Positions 16,491 to 25,844 of a stretch of DNA of 64,000 bases are shown here, piece after piece (position 1 is the stretch's first letter; the number at the start of each line of letters is the position of its first letter). Made by a program: the position numbers and the translations under genes. The notes under the pieces were generated by a model, which was not told the DNA's origin, did no database searches, and saw only the letters and a list, made by a program, of their open reading frames with translations. Origin of the DNA: Desulfuromonadales bacterium (GTDB lineage Bacteria > Desulfobacterota > Desulfuromonadia > Geobacterales > Pseudopelobacteraceae). The stretch covers positions 26,831 to 90,830 of the forward strand of contig DUZS01000012.1 of the NCBI GenBank assembly GCA_013349405.1, read 5' to 3'.

Positions 16491-16781
16491 TCAGTTTTCG
16501 TAATCAACGGCTACGATAGCTGAACAGAATGCCTTCATGTGCGGGACGACCTCTCCGGCATGGTACGGATGAACCTGATAGGCCTGCAGATCCTGGAGTG
16601 AATCAAAGCGGGTCGTGAGTGCAATATCGTACGAACGCTCCGACCGGACAACATCGACACCGACTTCGAGGTGGCGGAGCAGGTCAATTTTGCCGTCCAT
16701 GCTGAGCAGCTTGTTTTTTGTGGCCTCGATATGTTCCATAGTTGGCTCAGCCAGTTTGAATAAGACAATATGTGTGATCAT
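16491..16781 (-). CDS. Stress-responsive A/B barrel (Dabb) family protein
   Basis: A 96-residue dimeric alpha-beta barrel protein: MITHIVLFKLAE at the start, RSYDIALTTRFDSLQDLQAY in the middle and the YQVHPYHAGEVVPHMK motif of the Dabb family. Members are small ferredoxin-fold dimers of unclear or diverse role. The ATG at 16781 has a GAGAGG ribosome-binding site; a start 19 codons upstream does not. The 196-bp gap between it and the CoA-transferase shows no further gene. Confidence 0.85.
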   Translation of the reverse strand: MITHIVLFKLAEPTMEHIEATKNKLLSMDGKIDLLRHLEVGVDVVRSERSYDIALTTRFDSLQDLQAYQVHPYHAGEVVPHMKAFCSAIVAVDYEN

Positions 16782-16885
16782 GGTAATACCTCTCATTGCA
16801 GGAATTTGCGTAACATATTCGTTTGTATACAGTGCCATAAAGAGGCTGTCAATGGGTGGTCGTTTTATGCAGGAAACTTCTGTCT

Positions 16886-17593
16886 TTACAGTGGAGGAGG
16901 CAGTCGCCGCAAAAAAACCACATAGGCACCGCTGCCGCCCATTTCACGGGGAGCGGGAGCAAATTCAAGCACTGTTGCCCGCCCTGCATCGCGCAGCCAC
17001 GAAGCTACGGCTTGTTGAAGCACCGGTTCTTCAGGAGAATGATTGCCTTTACCGGTAATCACCAGGACCGCTTTCTGGGACTTTTTCTGTGCGGAGAGCA
17101 AAAACCCCGGTAACGCTGCCAGAGCCTCCTCTCGAGTCAGGCCGTGGAGGTCCAGTTGGTGGTTGACGGAGACAACGCCTCGTTTCACCTGCCGCAGACG
17201 ATTTCCCGCCAGTGGCTGTAACTCGCCGTCGTCAAGGGCAGAATCAGTAAATGTGGTGTCCAGCTTCAGTCTGCCGATTTCCTCCAGGAAAGCACTCTTT
17301 TCAATAACAGGAAGTTCTTCTCCTTTTTTCAGTGCTGCTTGCTGTACAGGGAGAGAATTTTTCCGAACCGCATTTATAGGGGAGGCTTGGAAGGGCTGCA
17401 CATCACTGACCGCCTGAAGGAAAAGGTCGAGCCCCTCTTCAGGCGACTCCGTTTTTTGGGGGGGCAGAGGGTGAAGCGGTTGAGCGGGAACCACTTCAGA
17501 AACGGCAACCCCGACCCCTTTCAGAGCGCCAAACGGAGTAGTATGAAATTCTTTCGGTTTGGGTGGATGTTGCTGCCGTTGTTTTTTTGCCAC
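16886..17593 (-). CDS. Smr-domain protein
   Basis: A 235-residue protein with a Pro/Gln-rich, low-complexity N-terminal half and a C-terminal Smr domain (about residues 145-230) carrying LDLHGLTREEAL and the VITGKGNHS loop. Smr domains, as in MutS2 and SmrB, are nucleases acting on branched DNA or on RNA, including mRNA at collided ribosomes. The stand-alone form here lacks the MutS ATPase. The start lies 3 bases after the stop of the OmpA-like gene, so the two are probably co-transcribed. Confidence 0.85.
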   Translation of the reverse strand: MAKKQRQQHPPKPKEFHTTPFGALKGVGVAVSEVVPAQPLHPLPPQKTESPEEGLDLFLQAVSDVQPFQASPINAVRKNSLPVQQAALKKGEELPVIEKSAFLEEIGRLKLDTTFTDSALDDGELQPLAGNRLRQVKRGVVSVNHQLDLHGLTREEALAALPGFLLSAQKKSQKAVLVITGKGNHSPEEPVLQQAVASWLRDAGRATVLEFAPAPREMGGSGAYVVFLRRLPPPL

Positions 17594-17596
17594 ACG

Positions 17597-18439
17597 TCAG
17601 TCCTTTGCCACCAGAGTTATTTCAATACGACGATTCTTTGCCCGGTCCTCTTTCGTCGCGTTGTCAGCAACCGGTTTATGTTCGGCAAAAGCTGCTGCCG
17701 ACAGATTACCGGGATCAATGCCCTGCTCCTGTAAAAATTTGGTAACGTTGATGGCACGGGCTGCGGACAGTTCCCAGTTGGTCGGAAAGGTTCGCAGCAG
17801 AGCACCGGTAATTTGTACGTTGTCAGTATGTCCCTCGATCCGAATGGCTTTATCTTTGACATTCTTTAACGTTTCAACCATCTTGGCCAGGATATCGACC
17901 CCTTCCGGCTTGACATCAGCTTTGCCGGAATCAAACAAAATTGCAGCCTCCATGTTTACCGTCAGCTTACCCTTGAGTTCTGAAATGGTTACCTGCCCCT
18001 TTGCTATCTCATTTTTCATGTTGGCAAGCAGCTGTTCGTAGGTGCCGCTGACCTCTTTAACCTTTTCCTCTTTGGCTTTCTGGAGTTCGGTAATGTCATC
18101 GTTAAGTTTACTGTTTTCCACTTTCAATTCCGCCACCTGTTGGCGTAACTCACTGATGTTTTTTGACAAAATATCGGATTTTGCTTTAAGAATCCCCTCC
18201 AGCTGTTTTTTGTCAGCCGCCAACACAGCAGTATCTTCAGTGAGCCGGTTAAATCTGGCTTTCAGTGCGCTGTTTTCGAGCACAAGTTTTTTGTGAACTG
18301 ACTGCAGTTCGGAAAGCTCTTTCGACAGACCATCAGCTTCCTCCACTTTTTTCAAGTAAGTGCTTTCCGCGACCAGACAGCCGCTTGCAGACAACGTAAA
18401 CAGGGTACCAACAACGATAACAAGCAGACGTTTGATCAT
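17597..18439 (-). CDS. OmpA-family peptidoglycan-binding lipoprotein with coiled coil
   Basis: A 280-residue envelope protein. A signal peptide ends in SASGC (Cys21), a fair lipobox. Residues about 30-140 form a coiled coil (repeated LSELQ, VAELKVENSKLNDD), and the C-terminus is an OmpA-like domain with RIEGHTDNVQI and NRRIEITLV, which grips peptidoglycan. The layout, membrane anchor plus long coil plus cell-wall binder, suits a spacer tethering outer membrane to wall. It overlaps no neighbour and leads the smr gene. Confidence 0.88.
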   Translation of the reverse strand: MIKRLLVIVVGTLFTLSASGCLVAESTYLKKVEEADGLSKELSELQSVHKKLVLENSALKARFNRLTEDTAVLAADKKQLEGILKAKSDILSKNISELRQQVAELKVENSKLNDDITELQKAKEEKVKEVSGTYEQLLANMKNEIAKGQVTISELKGKLTVNMEAAILFDSGKADVKPEGVDILAKMVETLKNVKDKAIRIEGHTDNVQITGALLRTFPTNWELSAARAINVTKFLQEQGIDPGNLSAAAFAEHKPVADNATKEDRAKNRRIEITLVAKD

Positions 18440-18594
18440 GATACAACCTCCCGTGTAGGTATTCTTTCCCGTGTTATATCATATTTACCGTTGTTTGGAA
18501 GTGTAATTACGGTAGCTCATACTTGACATGGCACTGCTTTCCTACTACAAGAAACAAGATATTTCAGTTGAAATAATGAAGCGGCGGGGATCAG

Positions 18595-19374
18595 ATGGCA
18601 GCGAGACTATCTTTTGTAGGAGCGGGACCAGGGGCAGCTGACCTGATAACAATCAGAGGCGCGCGGCTTCTGCGCCATGCTGATGTTGTCATTTTTGCCG
18701 GGAGTCTGGTGGACCGGAAACTGGTTCAGCTCTATGCAACGCAGGCCGATGTCTTTGATTCTGCCGGCATGACGCTGACCGAAGTTATTGCTGTCATGAT
18801 GGATGCCGTCGCAGCCGGCCGCAGCGTTGTCCGGCTGCATACCGGGGACCCGTCGATATATGGCGCCATACAGGAACAGATGGAGGCCCTTGACCGGCTC
18901 GGAATCGACTATCAGGTGGTTCCGGGGGTAACCAGTGCCTTTGCCGCAGCGGCGGCGCTCAAGCAGGAGCTGACACTGCCGGAGGTTTCCCAGACCGTCA
19001 TCATTACACGCATTGAAGGGCGCACTCCGGTGCCGGAAAGGGAGCAGCTGCGTGCAATAGCCCGCCTTGGCGCCACGATGGTGATCTATCTTTCTGTCGG
19101 TATGATCGAAAAGGTTGTTGACCAGTTGCTCGAAGGCGCCTATACGGCTGCCACCCCGGCAGCAGTTGTCTGCCGTGCCTCATGGGAAGACGAGCTCATT
19201 ATTCAATGTTCTCTGGCAGAGCTTGCCGAAAAAGTGCATGAGGCGGGGATCGACCGGCAGGCGCTTATTATCGTCGGTAATGTACTGGCTGCCCGCCGCG
19301 AAGGGCTCAAGGCAAAATCATTGCTGTACGACAGCGGCTTTTCGCACGGTTTCCGGGACGTACACGTTGCCTGA
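18595..19374 (+). CDS. cobM: Precorrin-4/cobalt-precorrin-4 C11-methyltransferase
   Basis: A 259-residue SAM-dependent tetrapyrrole methylase: LSFVGAGPGAADLITIRGA at the start, HTGDPSIYGAIQEQ in the middle and YLSVGMIEKVVDQL further on match the CobM/CbiF group. It methylates C11 of the corrin precursor. With cbiG directly downstream it points to the anaerobic, cobalt-early route, so CbiF function is likely. No cobalamin riboswitch was seen in the 155 bases upstream. It starts a five-gene run. Confidence 0.93.
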   Translation: MAARLSFVGAGPGAADLITIRGARLLRHADVVIFAGSLVDRKLVQLYATQADVFDSAGMTLTEVIAVMMDAVAAGRSVVRLHTGDPSIYGAIQEQMEALDRLGIDYQVVPGVTSAFAAAAALKQELTLPEVSQTVIITRIEGRTPVPEREQLRAIARLGATMVIYLSVGMIEKVVDQLLEGAYTAATPAAVVCRASWEDELIIQCSLAELAEKVHEAGIDRQALIIVGNVLAARREGLKAKSLLYDSGFSHGFRDVHVA

Positions 19375-19375
19375 A

Positions 19376-20440
19376 ATGAACATCGCCGTCATTGCCATAA
19401 CCAGGGGTGGTGTCCGGATAGGCCGGACGCTCTGTGAGAGCGGCCCCGGACTTCAGCTGTACGTTTCCGACCGCTATGCAGATCAGGCCGGCCACCACTG
19501 CACTCTTTTTGCCCCGCACGAGTTGAAGACCCTGATCGCCTCCCTCTGGAAAAAACATGATGGTTTTGTGCTGATTATGGCAACCGGCATTGTGGTACGC
19601 ATGATCGCACCGCTGCTTGAGTCGAAGGAGACGGACCCTGCAGTCGTGGTCATGGATGATGCCGGCAGGTTTGCCATTTCACTCCTGTCCGGCCACCTTG
19701 GCGGTGCCAACGCACTGGCCGAACGCTGCGCCCTGACAACCGGAGCCCGGGCTGTCGTTACAACCGCCACCGATGCCAACGATCTCCCTTCCTTTGATAT
19801 GCTGGCGAAAGAGCAGGGGTGGCTCATTGACGATATCAGGCGGGTCAAGACGCTGAACACCCTGCTGCTTGACAACGAAGAGATCGCCGTTGTCGACCGG
19901 ACCGGTCAGGCGCGAATCTGGCTTCGTGGCCGGGGGAGGATTCGCTTTTATGATACATTTACCGAAGCGGCCGCAAGTGCCGCGCACGGATTTTTGTTTG
20001 TTACCGATCAGAAACAGCCACTGGAGGTCGCTCCGGAAAAGCTGCTCATTCTCCGCCCGCGCAATCTGGTAATCGGCATCGGCTGTAATCGCGGCACAGC
20101 GGCTGATGAGATCGAAGCAGTTGTTGCCGGTCACTTCAATGAGCTGTGCCTCTCCCTGAAAAGTGTCTGCACCGTTGCATCGGTAGCGGCCAAGCGCGAT
20201 GAGGCGGGGCTCATAGCGTTTGCTGAGCGCCTCGGCGTCGCGCTGCGCTGTTTTGACAGTTGTGAACTGAGTCAGGTGCCGTTCCCCTCTCCCGCTTCGG
20301 AACACGCCCTCGCAGCAGTTGGAGTCGCCGGCGTTGCCGAACCGGCGGCAATTCTGGCCTCCGGTGGCGGAGTGCTATTACTGAATAAAGTCAAGTCGGG
20401 AAATGTCACTCTGGCGATCGCTCAGCTCAAGGAGGCGTAA
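19376..20440 (+). CDS. cbiG: Cobalt-precorrin-5A hydrolase CbiG
   Basis: A 354-residue CbiG with the N-terminal domain (MNIAVIAITRGGVRIGR), a middle region with RFAISLLSGHLGGANALAER, and the C-terminal domain with VIGIGCNRGTAADEIEAVV. It opens the delta-lactone of cobalt-precorrin-5A and releases the C20 fragment as acetaldehyde, a step unique to anaerobic cobalamin synthesis. The ATG at 19376 follows the cobM stop by one base. The open frame continues upstream inside cobM, but no CbiG similarity lies there. Confidence 0.94.
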   Translation: MNIAVIAITRGGVRIGRTLCESGPGLQLYVSDRYADQAGHHCTLFAPHELKTLIASLWKKHDGFVLIMATGIVVRMIAPLLESKETDPAVVVMDDAGRFAISLLSGHLGGANALAERCALTTGARAVVTTATDANDLPSFDMLAKEQGWLIDDIRRVKTLNTLLLDNEEIAVVDRTGQARIWLRGRGRIRFYDTFTEAAASAAHGFLFVTDQKQPLEVAPEKLLILRPRNLVIGIGCNRGTAADEIEAVVAGHFNELCLSLKSVCTVASVAAKRDEAGLIAFAERLGVALRCFDSCELSQVPFPSPASEHALAAVGVAGVAEPAAILASGGGVLLLNKVKSGNVTLAIAQLKEA

Positions 20441-20444
20441 CGGT

Positions 20445-21440
20445 ATGCCGAACCTTCCTATAATTGTCATCACTATGGGTGACCCGTGCGGCATAGGACC
20501 GGAGATCATCGTCAAAGCGCTGCAGCAACCGGAGGTCGCCAATACCTGCGTACCGCTTGTTATCGGTGATCGAATGGCACTGGAACGAGCGTTGCTGGTC
20601 TGTAACTCGGCTCTGAAAATCCTGGAAATACCCGCTGTTGAAGATGCGCGGCATATCCCTGAACAGTGTATCCCCCTGCTGGCACTGTCTCGCCTGACAG
20701 AGGCCGATATTGTCTACGGAGCGCCATCCATTGCCTCTGGTGACGCGGTCTATCGCTACATCTGCCATGCCGCCCGTCTCTGTCTTGACGGCCATGTTGC
20801 TGCAATGACGACCGCGCCAATCAGCAAAGAGGCCATGCATCAGGCCGGTCACGATTATCCCGGTCATACAGAACTGCTCGCAGAATTATGCGGTTCGGAC
20901 AATTTTGTCATGATGCTGGCTGGAGATGTGCTGCGGGTGAGCCTTGTAACCATTCACGAGGCTCTGGCTGATGTTCCGCGCCTCATCACGTTCGAACAGG
21001 TTCTCAAGACGATTCGCATCACTGCGGAAGGGATCGTGCGTCTGACCGGAATAAAATCGCCACAACTTGCGGTCCTTGCCCTCAACCCGCATTGCGGTGA
21101 AGCCGGAAAGTTCGGTGCCGAGGAGACAGAGATCATCGAACCTGCCATCAAAGCGGCCCGGGAGGAAGGTATTACTGTCGAAGGACCATTGTCGGCCGAC
21201 ACCCTCTTCCACTTCGCCCAACAGGGCCGTTACGACGGCGTGGTCGCCATGTACCACGACCAGGGGTTGATCCCGCTCAAAATGCTGCACTTCGATGACG
21301 CGGTAAATATAACCTTGGGACTGCCGATTGTCCGCACCTCGGTTGATCACGGCACTGCCTATAACCTGGCCGGCAGCGGCACAGCCTCGGAGAAGAGCCT
21401 CCTCGCTGCAATCAGGATGGCCGTGGAACTGGCCGAGTAG
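20445..21440 (+). CDS. pdxA: 4-hydroxythreonine-4-phosphate dehydrogenase PdxA
   Basis: A 331-residue PdxA with the opening IVITMGDPCGIGPEIIVKAL, the metal-ligand His regions (AGHDYPGHTE, LNPHCGE, VAMYHDQGLIPLK) and a DHGTAYNLAGSG end. It oxidises 4-phosphohydroxy-threonine during pyridoxal phosphate synthesis. The ATG at 20445 is fixed by AAGGAGG just before the cbiG stop. Its place between cobalamin and menaquinone genes looks like a cofactor operon. Confidence 0.94.
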   Translation: MPNLPIIVITMGDPCGIGPEIIVKALQQPEVANTCVPLVIGDRMALERALLVCNSALKILEIPAVEDARHIPEQCIPLLALSRLTEADIVYGAPSIASGDAVYRYICHAARLCLDGHVAAMTTAPISKEAMHQAGHDYPGHTELLAELCGSDNFVMMLAGDVLRVSLVTIHEALADVPRLITFEQVLKTIRITAEGIVRLTGIKSPQLAVLALNPHCGEAGKFGAEETEIIEPAIKAAREEGITVEGPLSADTLFHFAQQGRYDGVVAMYHDQGLIPLKMLHFDDAVNITLGLPIVRTSVDHGTAYNLAGSGTASEKSLLAAIRMAVELAE

Positions 21441-21493
21441 CCTACTCTCCTTTCCGCTTGCACAAACGGCCTGTTTTTCGTAGACTCCCGCCC

Positions 21494-22573
21494 ATGACAA
21501 CTTTCGCAACCATATCCGCTCACGTTCACGCCGGCCAGCGCGTCACGGCTGACGAGGCGCTGTTTCTGTTCAATTCAAACGATCTGCTGGCCATCGGTGA
21601 GCTGGCCGCGCTGGCCAACAAACGCAAAAACGGTGCTAACGTGTTTTTTAACGTCAACCGCCATATCAACCCGACCAACGTCTGCGTCAACCGCTGTGCC
21701 TTCTGTGCGTTCTCGCGAACCGCCGGCGAAGATGGCGCGTACACTCTGGCACTGGACGAGATTTGCCGGAAGGCCCGTGAAGCTGCAGAAGAAGGGGCGA
21801 CCGAAGTGCACATCGTCGGCGGACTGCACCCCGACCTTGCCTTCGAGTTCTATGAAGAGACCCTGAATGCTATCCGTCACACCGCACCAACGCTTCATAT
21901 AAAAGCCTTCACCGCAGTAGAGATTGAATATTTTTCCCGTATTTCCGGTCTGACGATTGAGCAGGTGCTTGAGCGCCTTATAAGGGCCGGCCTCGGCTCC
22001 ATGCCGGGTGGTGGTGCCGAAATCCTGGTCGAAGAGGTCCGGCAGAAAATATGTCCGGAAAAAATTTCCGGGGCACGCTGGCTGGAAATAATCCGCCTCG
22101 CACACCTGGCCGGCTTGAAGACCAACGCGACCATGCTCTACGGCCATGTTGAAACCGTTTCCGACCGGGTGGCCCATATGGAACTGCTGCGAACCCTACA
22201 GGATGAAACCGGCGGTTTCCAGGCGTTCATTCCCCTCGCGTTCCAGGCGGAAAACTCCGATCTGAAGCTGGATATCAAGGGTACCTCCGGCCTTGATGAC
22301 TTGAAGACGCTGGCCATTGCACGGATCTTCCTTGATAATTTTGACCACATCAAGGCGTACTGGATCATGCTTGGTGAGAAAATCGCTCAGGTTTCACTGG
22401 CCTTCGGTGTCAATGATCTTGACGGCACCGTTGTTGAAGAGAAGATCGGCCATGATGCCGGTGCCACTTCGCCACAGTCACAGACAAAAGAGGGTATCAT
22501 CCGCCTGATCAGAAAAGCGGGAAAAACCCCTGTTGAGCGCGACACACTGTACCACCCGATTCGCAGTTTCTGA
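21494..22573 (+). CDS. mqnE: Aminofutalosine synthase MqnE (radical SAM)
   Basis: A 359-residue radical SAM enzyme with the cluster motif CVNRCAFCAF (CX3CX2C), an early VFFNVNRHINPTNVC block and EVHIVGGLHPDLAFEFYEE. Together these mark MqnE, which adds SAM's adenosyl radical to the chorismate-derived enolpyruvyl benzoate in the futalosine route to menaquinone. Anaerobic respirers of this type depend on menaquinone. The ATG at 21494 keeps the conserved N-terminus; the upstream start adds an unrelated stretch. The downstream methyltransferase overlaps it by one base (TGATG). Confidence 0.92.
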   Translation: MTTFATISAHVHAGQRVTADEALFLFNSNDLLAIGELAALANKRKNGANVFFNVNRHINPTNVCVNRCAFCAFSRTAGEDGAYTLALDEICRKAREAAEEGATEVHIVGGLHPDLAFEFYEETLNAIRHTAPTLHIKAFTAVEIEYFSRISGLTIEQVLERLIRAGLGSMPGGGAEILVEEVRQKICPEKISGARWLEIIRLAHLAGLKTNATMLYGHVETVSDRVAHMELLRTLQDETGGFQAFIPLAFQAENSDLKLDIKGTSGLDDLKTLAIARIFLDNFDHIKAYWIMLGEKIAQVSLAFGVNDLDGTVVEEKIGHDAGATSPQSQTKEGIIRLIRKAGKTPVERDTLYHPIRSF

Positions 22574-23631
22574 TGCGGCTTTGCAGTGCCACCGCCAAAT
22601 CTGATGCTCCGGAGTTTCTGCTGCATGCCGTTGACCCGAGCTCCCTCCATAATTCCGTGCGCCGTTTGTACGCCTTGTTCACTATTTATGCAAAGACCTG
22701 CCCTGTGCCGTTACCCGCTCCCGGGTTAATTATAACTCCGGAGATACGCAACCAGTGCCAGTGCTACGTGCCGATTGACGAGGTTTCCCCGGTCTTTTAT
22801 CGCTTATACCGCTCTGCTCTGACCTATCCCCCGATTCTCTCCAGCACTCCATTCCATAACGCCATGAGTTGGGCCGATGTTTTTGTCACCCTGCCTCAGA
22901 ATGCCCAGTTCAGCGCTAATCCAGCGCGTCTCCTGGAAGCTCTGATGTCCGACCGCTCCCTGCTGATAGAATTTTTGTTTGCCTCCTTCCTGCCCTCACG
23001 CTTCTATAACGGATTTTGCCGGTATCCGGGGCAGCAGGAATTTATCAGAAAATGGCTGATGGAGAAAAACATGAAACCGGTATGCTGTCTGGATGCCGCG
23101 TGTGGAACGGGAGAAGGGACATATGATCTGGCCTTCATGCTTGCAAAGTTGGGGTTTTCGCCTGAAGAGCTTCTCATTGATGGCTGGACGCTCGAGCCGT
23201 TGGAAGTCTGGTCAGCGGCAACGCGTCGTTTTCCGCACGACCGGCGGCGCGAAATCACGCTGAGAAAAACGACTTCACCCCTCATGGAAAACAATTATAT
23301 GCGCCGTATCATGTTCAGCTGCCGGGATATATTGAGCCCGGTATCACGTTCGGCTTCTTCTGCCGTTGGTGAACAGCGCGATTTCAACATTATCCTCTGC
23401 AACGGCCTGTTGGGTGGTCCGATTCTTCATGAAAAAGAGGAGTTAGAGCTGGCGATCGGCAACCTTGCGGAGTTGCTGGCTCCGGGCGGAATGCTGCTTG
23501 CTGCAGACAGCTTCCACGGCGGGTGGAAACAGCAATGCCCGCAGTCGGAACTGCGGGCATTATTTGAGAAACATCACTTGAAATCGAGTGAGGCTGGAGA
23601 GGGGATCGGAGGACTAAAACCGTATCAATAG
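22573..23631 (+). CDS. SAM-dependent methyltransferase, CheR-like, function unknown
   Basis: A 352-residue protein with a Rossmann methyltransferase core in the second half: CCLDAACGTGEGTYDLAFML (motif I, about residues 173-192) and later LLAPGGMLLAADSFH. The acidic and aromatic pattern resembles CheR-type enzymes. The N-terminal half contains a Cys-rich strip (NQCQCYVP) that I do not recognise. It is coupled to mqnE by a one-base overlap, so a quinone-related or cofactor role is possible but unproven. Its 3' end overlaps the convergent fabH gene by 18 bases. Confidence 0.75.
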   Translation: MRLCSATAKSDAPEFLLHAVDPSSLHNSVRRLYALFTIYAKTCPVPLPAPGLIITPEIRNQCQCYVPIDEVSPVFYRLYRSALTYPPILSSTPFHNAMSWADVFVTLPQNAQFSANPARLLEALMSDRSLLIEFLFASFLPSRFYNGFCRYPGQQEFIRKWLMEKNMKPVCCLDAACGTGEGTYDLAFMLAKLGFSPEELLIDGWTLEPLEVWSAATRRFPHDRRREITLRKTTSPLMENNYMRRIMFSCRDILSPVSRSASSAVGEQRDFNIILCNGLLGGPILHEKEELELAIGNLAELLAPGGMLLAADSFHGGWKQQCPQSELRALFEKHHLKSSEAGEGIGGLKPYQ

Positions 23632-24597
23632 GCCGCCCCAGGTCAGGCCGCCGCCAAAGCCCATGGCAAGGATCAGGTGACCCGGTTTGATCGTGCCGTT
23701 GCGCAGATTTTCATCGAGCACCAGCGCCACAGAAGCTGCAGAAGTGTTGCCGCACCGGTCGAGATTGAGCAGGAAGCGTTCCTTGGGGAAACCACTCTTT
23801 TTTGAGATGAAGTCGATCATGCGCACATTGGCCTGATGAGGAATAATGTAGTCAAGATCTGCCGGAGTTATCCCGGCTTTGGCACAGAGTGAATTAATAA
23901 TGTCGGGAATGACATCGGTTGCAAATATATAGACCTGTTTGCCGGCCATCTGGAAATAAATCTCCCTGGCCTCTATCGTCGCAGCTGAAACAGGGCTGCG
24001 CGAACCGGATGAGGGGACCTGAATCAGCGGCCACCCCTTGCCGTCACTGCGCATATAGGTATGCTGCACGCCGTTTTCGGCATCACCACCGCTGCTTAAA
24101 ATAGCCGCACCGGCGCCGTCGCCAAAGAGCGGGCAACTGTTTTTATCATTAAAATCGAGAATTTTAGAGTAGGTATCGGCACCGATCGCCATGACGGTCT
24201 TGTATTTTCCGCACTTGATGAAGTTGTCGGCGATTTCAAGCGCATAGACGAAGCTGGAGCAGACGGCATTGATATCGAAGGCAAAGGCGTTTTTCGCGCC
24301 GATATTCTCCTGGACAATACAGCCGGTAGAGGGAAGGCTCATATCAGGAGTTGACGTGCCGACAACAATGCAGTCGATTTCGGAGGCGTTAATGCCGGCG
24401 GCCTCCAGAGCATTTTTTGCGGCAATTGTGGCAAGGTCAGAGGTCGCCTGATCTTCGTGGGCAAAGCGTCTCTCGCGGATGCCGGTGCGACTGAAAATCC
24501 ATTCGTCCGCATTTTCTACCAGATAGTCAAAATGACTGTTGGGTATGACCCGATCCGGCAGGCATGAGCCGCTTCCGATGATTTTTGAAATTATCAT
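23614..24597 (-). CDS. fabH: 3-oxoacyl-ACP synthase III (FabH)
   Basis: A 327-residue KAS III with the full catalytic triad: Cys in DINAVCSSFVYAL (about residue 112), His in IIPHQANVRMI and Asn in RCGNTSAASVAL. The terminal GFGGGLTWGGLLIRF is also typical. FabH condenses acetyl-CoA with malonyl-ACP to start fatty-acid synthesis. It stands alone here, away from fabD/G/acpP/F, so it could be a second, specialised copy. A GGGGGAA ribosome-binding site precedes the ATG. Confidence 0.93.
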   Translation of the reverse strand: MIISKIIGSGSCLPDRVIPNSHFDYLVENADEWIFSRTGIRERRFAHEDQATSDLATIAAKNALEAAGINASEIDCIVVGTSTPDMSLPSTGCIVQENIGAKNAFAFDINAVCSSFVYALEIADNFIKCGKYKTVMAIGADTYSKILDFNDKNSCPLFGDGAGAAILSSGGDAENGVQHTYMRSDGKGWPLIQVPSSGSRSPVSAATIEAREIYFQMAGKQVYIFATDVIPDIINSLCAKAGITPADLDYIIPHQANVRMIDFISKKSGFPKERFLLNLDRCGNTSAASVALVLDENLRNGTIKPGHLILAMGFGGGLTWGGLLIRF

Positions 24598-24705
24598 TTT
24601 TCCCCCGATGTTTCTCGAACAGGCTGCGCGGATTTTGTTTTAATTAATATGGGCACCATTGCATAAAATAACGTCGTTTGTCAAGGAGGCAGCTTTGATA
24701 TCGGC

Positions 24706-25029
24706 CTACCGTTCCACTTTAGCCCGGAGTATATCGACAACAGAAAACGTCCAGACCAGAAAAAATGCTGCCAATACCGCTTTACCGAAACCGGTGCTGT
24801 CATCAAGCGACTTCATTACTTCAGTCGGCGTTATGCTGATTGCACCACCGGCTATCTGTGCAGCGATCAGCGGTGAAAGCCCCCGCAGCAGAACGAAAAG
24901 TCCAAGCACCAGTATCAGATTGACGATCACGATTATAATCCCGCCGATGGTCTTGCGCCCGAGATAGAGCTGCCCGAGTCCCGGCAGTACCAGGGCAGAA
25001 AGCAGCAGTGCCGATATTTTTCTGTTCAC
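24706..25029 (-). CDS. Small membrane protein of unknown function
   Basis: A 107-residue protein with about three membrane helices. The start LLSALVLPGLGQLYLGRKTI resembles the glycine-bearing helix hairpin of TM2/DUF5683-type small membrane proteins. I chose the GTG at 25029 because AGAGGAGAAACTGATC lies just before it, while the longer frame adds a hydrophilic, Cys-containing stretch without a ribosome-binding site. It faces yggT across a short divergent gap. No function can be assigned. Confidence 0.7.
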   Translation of the reverse strand: MNRKISALLLSALVLPGLGQLYLGRKTIGGIIIVIVNLILVLGLFVLLRGLSPLIAAQIAGGAISITPTEVMKSLDDSTGFGKAVLAAFFLVWTFSVVDILRAKVER

Positions 25030-25136
25030 GATCAGTTTCTCCTCTTTGTACCGGACTGGAAGTTTCTGTTTTGACTTTGGGAGCGCATTAAGGCATAGTA
25101 AGCACACTTTTACCCTGTACTAATGGGAGCATTACG

Positions 25137-25463
25137 ATGGTTTTAATAGCAAATATTCTGCTGGCGCTTGCCAAGCTGGTTGAGTTGGCAAGCGGGTTGC
25201 TGACGCTTTACAAATATATTCTCCTGGCAAGTGTTATTGTCTCGTGGGTTAATGCCGACCCCTACAACCCCCTGGTCAACTTTATCCACCGTGTTACGGA
25301 ACCGGTACTGAGGAGGATCCGTCAGCATATGCCTGATACCGGAATGCTTGATGTGTCGCCAATTGTTGCTTTTGCGGCAATATACGTGCTTCAGATTGTC
25401 CTGTTTGATACCGCCTATCATTACCTGATTAGTATGAGTATGTCCCTTAAGATGGGGCCGTAA
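25137..25463 (+). CDS. yggT: YggT-family membrane protein
   Basis: A 108-residue two-helix membrane protein with the YggT core: LLASVIVSWVNADPYNPLV followed by FIHRVTEPVLRRIRQHMPDT and DVSPIVAFAAIYVLQIV. Family members are inner-membrane proteins linked to osmotic stress, cell division or membrane-protein placement. It is followed by a strong bidirectional terminator shared with the cold-shock gene. Confidence 0.9.
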   Translation: MVLIANILLALAKLVELASGLLTLYKYILLASVIVSWVNADPYNPLVNFIHRVTEPVLRRIRQHMPDTGMLDVSPIVAFAAIYVLQIVLFDTAYHYLISMSMSLKMGP

Positions 25464-25530
25464 CGTATCGCATTCGCTGTGTACCTGATTCAGGGCCGCA
25501 CTTTTTGCCGAGCATAAAACCGCAAAAAAA

Positions 25531-25556
25531 AACCCCGGAGAATATCCGGGGTTTTT
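25531..25556. terminator. Bidirectional intrinsic terminator
   Basis: Arms AACCCCGGA and TCCGGGGTT flank a 5-base loop, with a T run on the right and an A run on the left. It can end yggT transcripts from the left and cold-shock transcripts from the right. Confidence 0.9.
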
Positions 25557-25578
25557 CGGTTCTGATTGGAGCCTGAGC

Positions 25579-25779
25579 TTAAATTCTTGTTACGTTCGCG
25601 GCCTGAAGCCCTTTCGGACCCTTTGTTACGTCAAAAGTTACTCTATCACCTTCTGCAAGGGATTTGAAACCTTCGCCTGCGATTGCGGAGAAATGGCAGA
25701 ATACATCTTCGCCACCTTCCTGCTCAAGAAATCCAAAACCCTTGCTGTCATTAAACCATTTTACTGTTCCGTTTACCAT
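25579..25779 (-). CDS. Cold-shock protein (CspA family)
   Basis: A 66-residue cold-shock-domain protein with both RNA-binding motifs intact: KGFGFL (RNP1) and DVFCHFSAI (RNP2; VFVHFS in most members, so the central Val is Cys here). It binds single-stranded nucleic acid as an RNA chaperone. An AGGAGAAG ribosome-binding site precedes the ATG. It is a single-gene unit ending at the terminator on its 3' side. Confidence 0.95.
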   Translation of the reverse strand: MVNGTVKWFNDSKGFGFLEQEGGEDVFCHFSAIAGEGFKSLAEGDRVTFDVTKGPKGLQAANVTRI

Positions 25780-25844
25780 GTGCTTACTTCTCCTGATTCT
25801 TCTTAATGATTTTACCCGGATATATCCGAATTTTCAACAAGCTA

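Noticed and set aside
18440..18594. Cobalamin riboswitch before cobM
   Set aside because: No B12-box-like sequence or expected long structured leader was seen in the 155 bases upstream.
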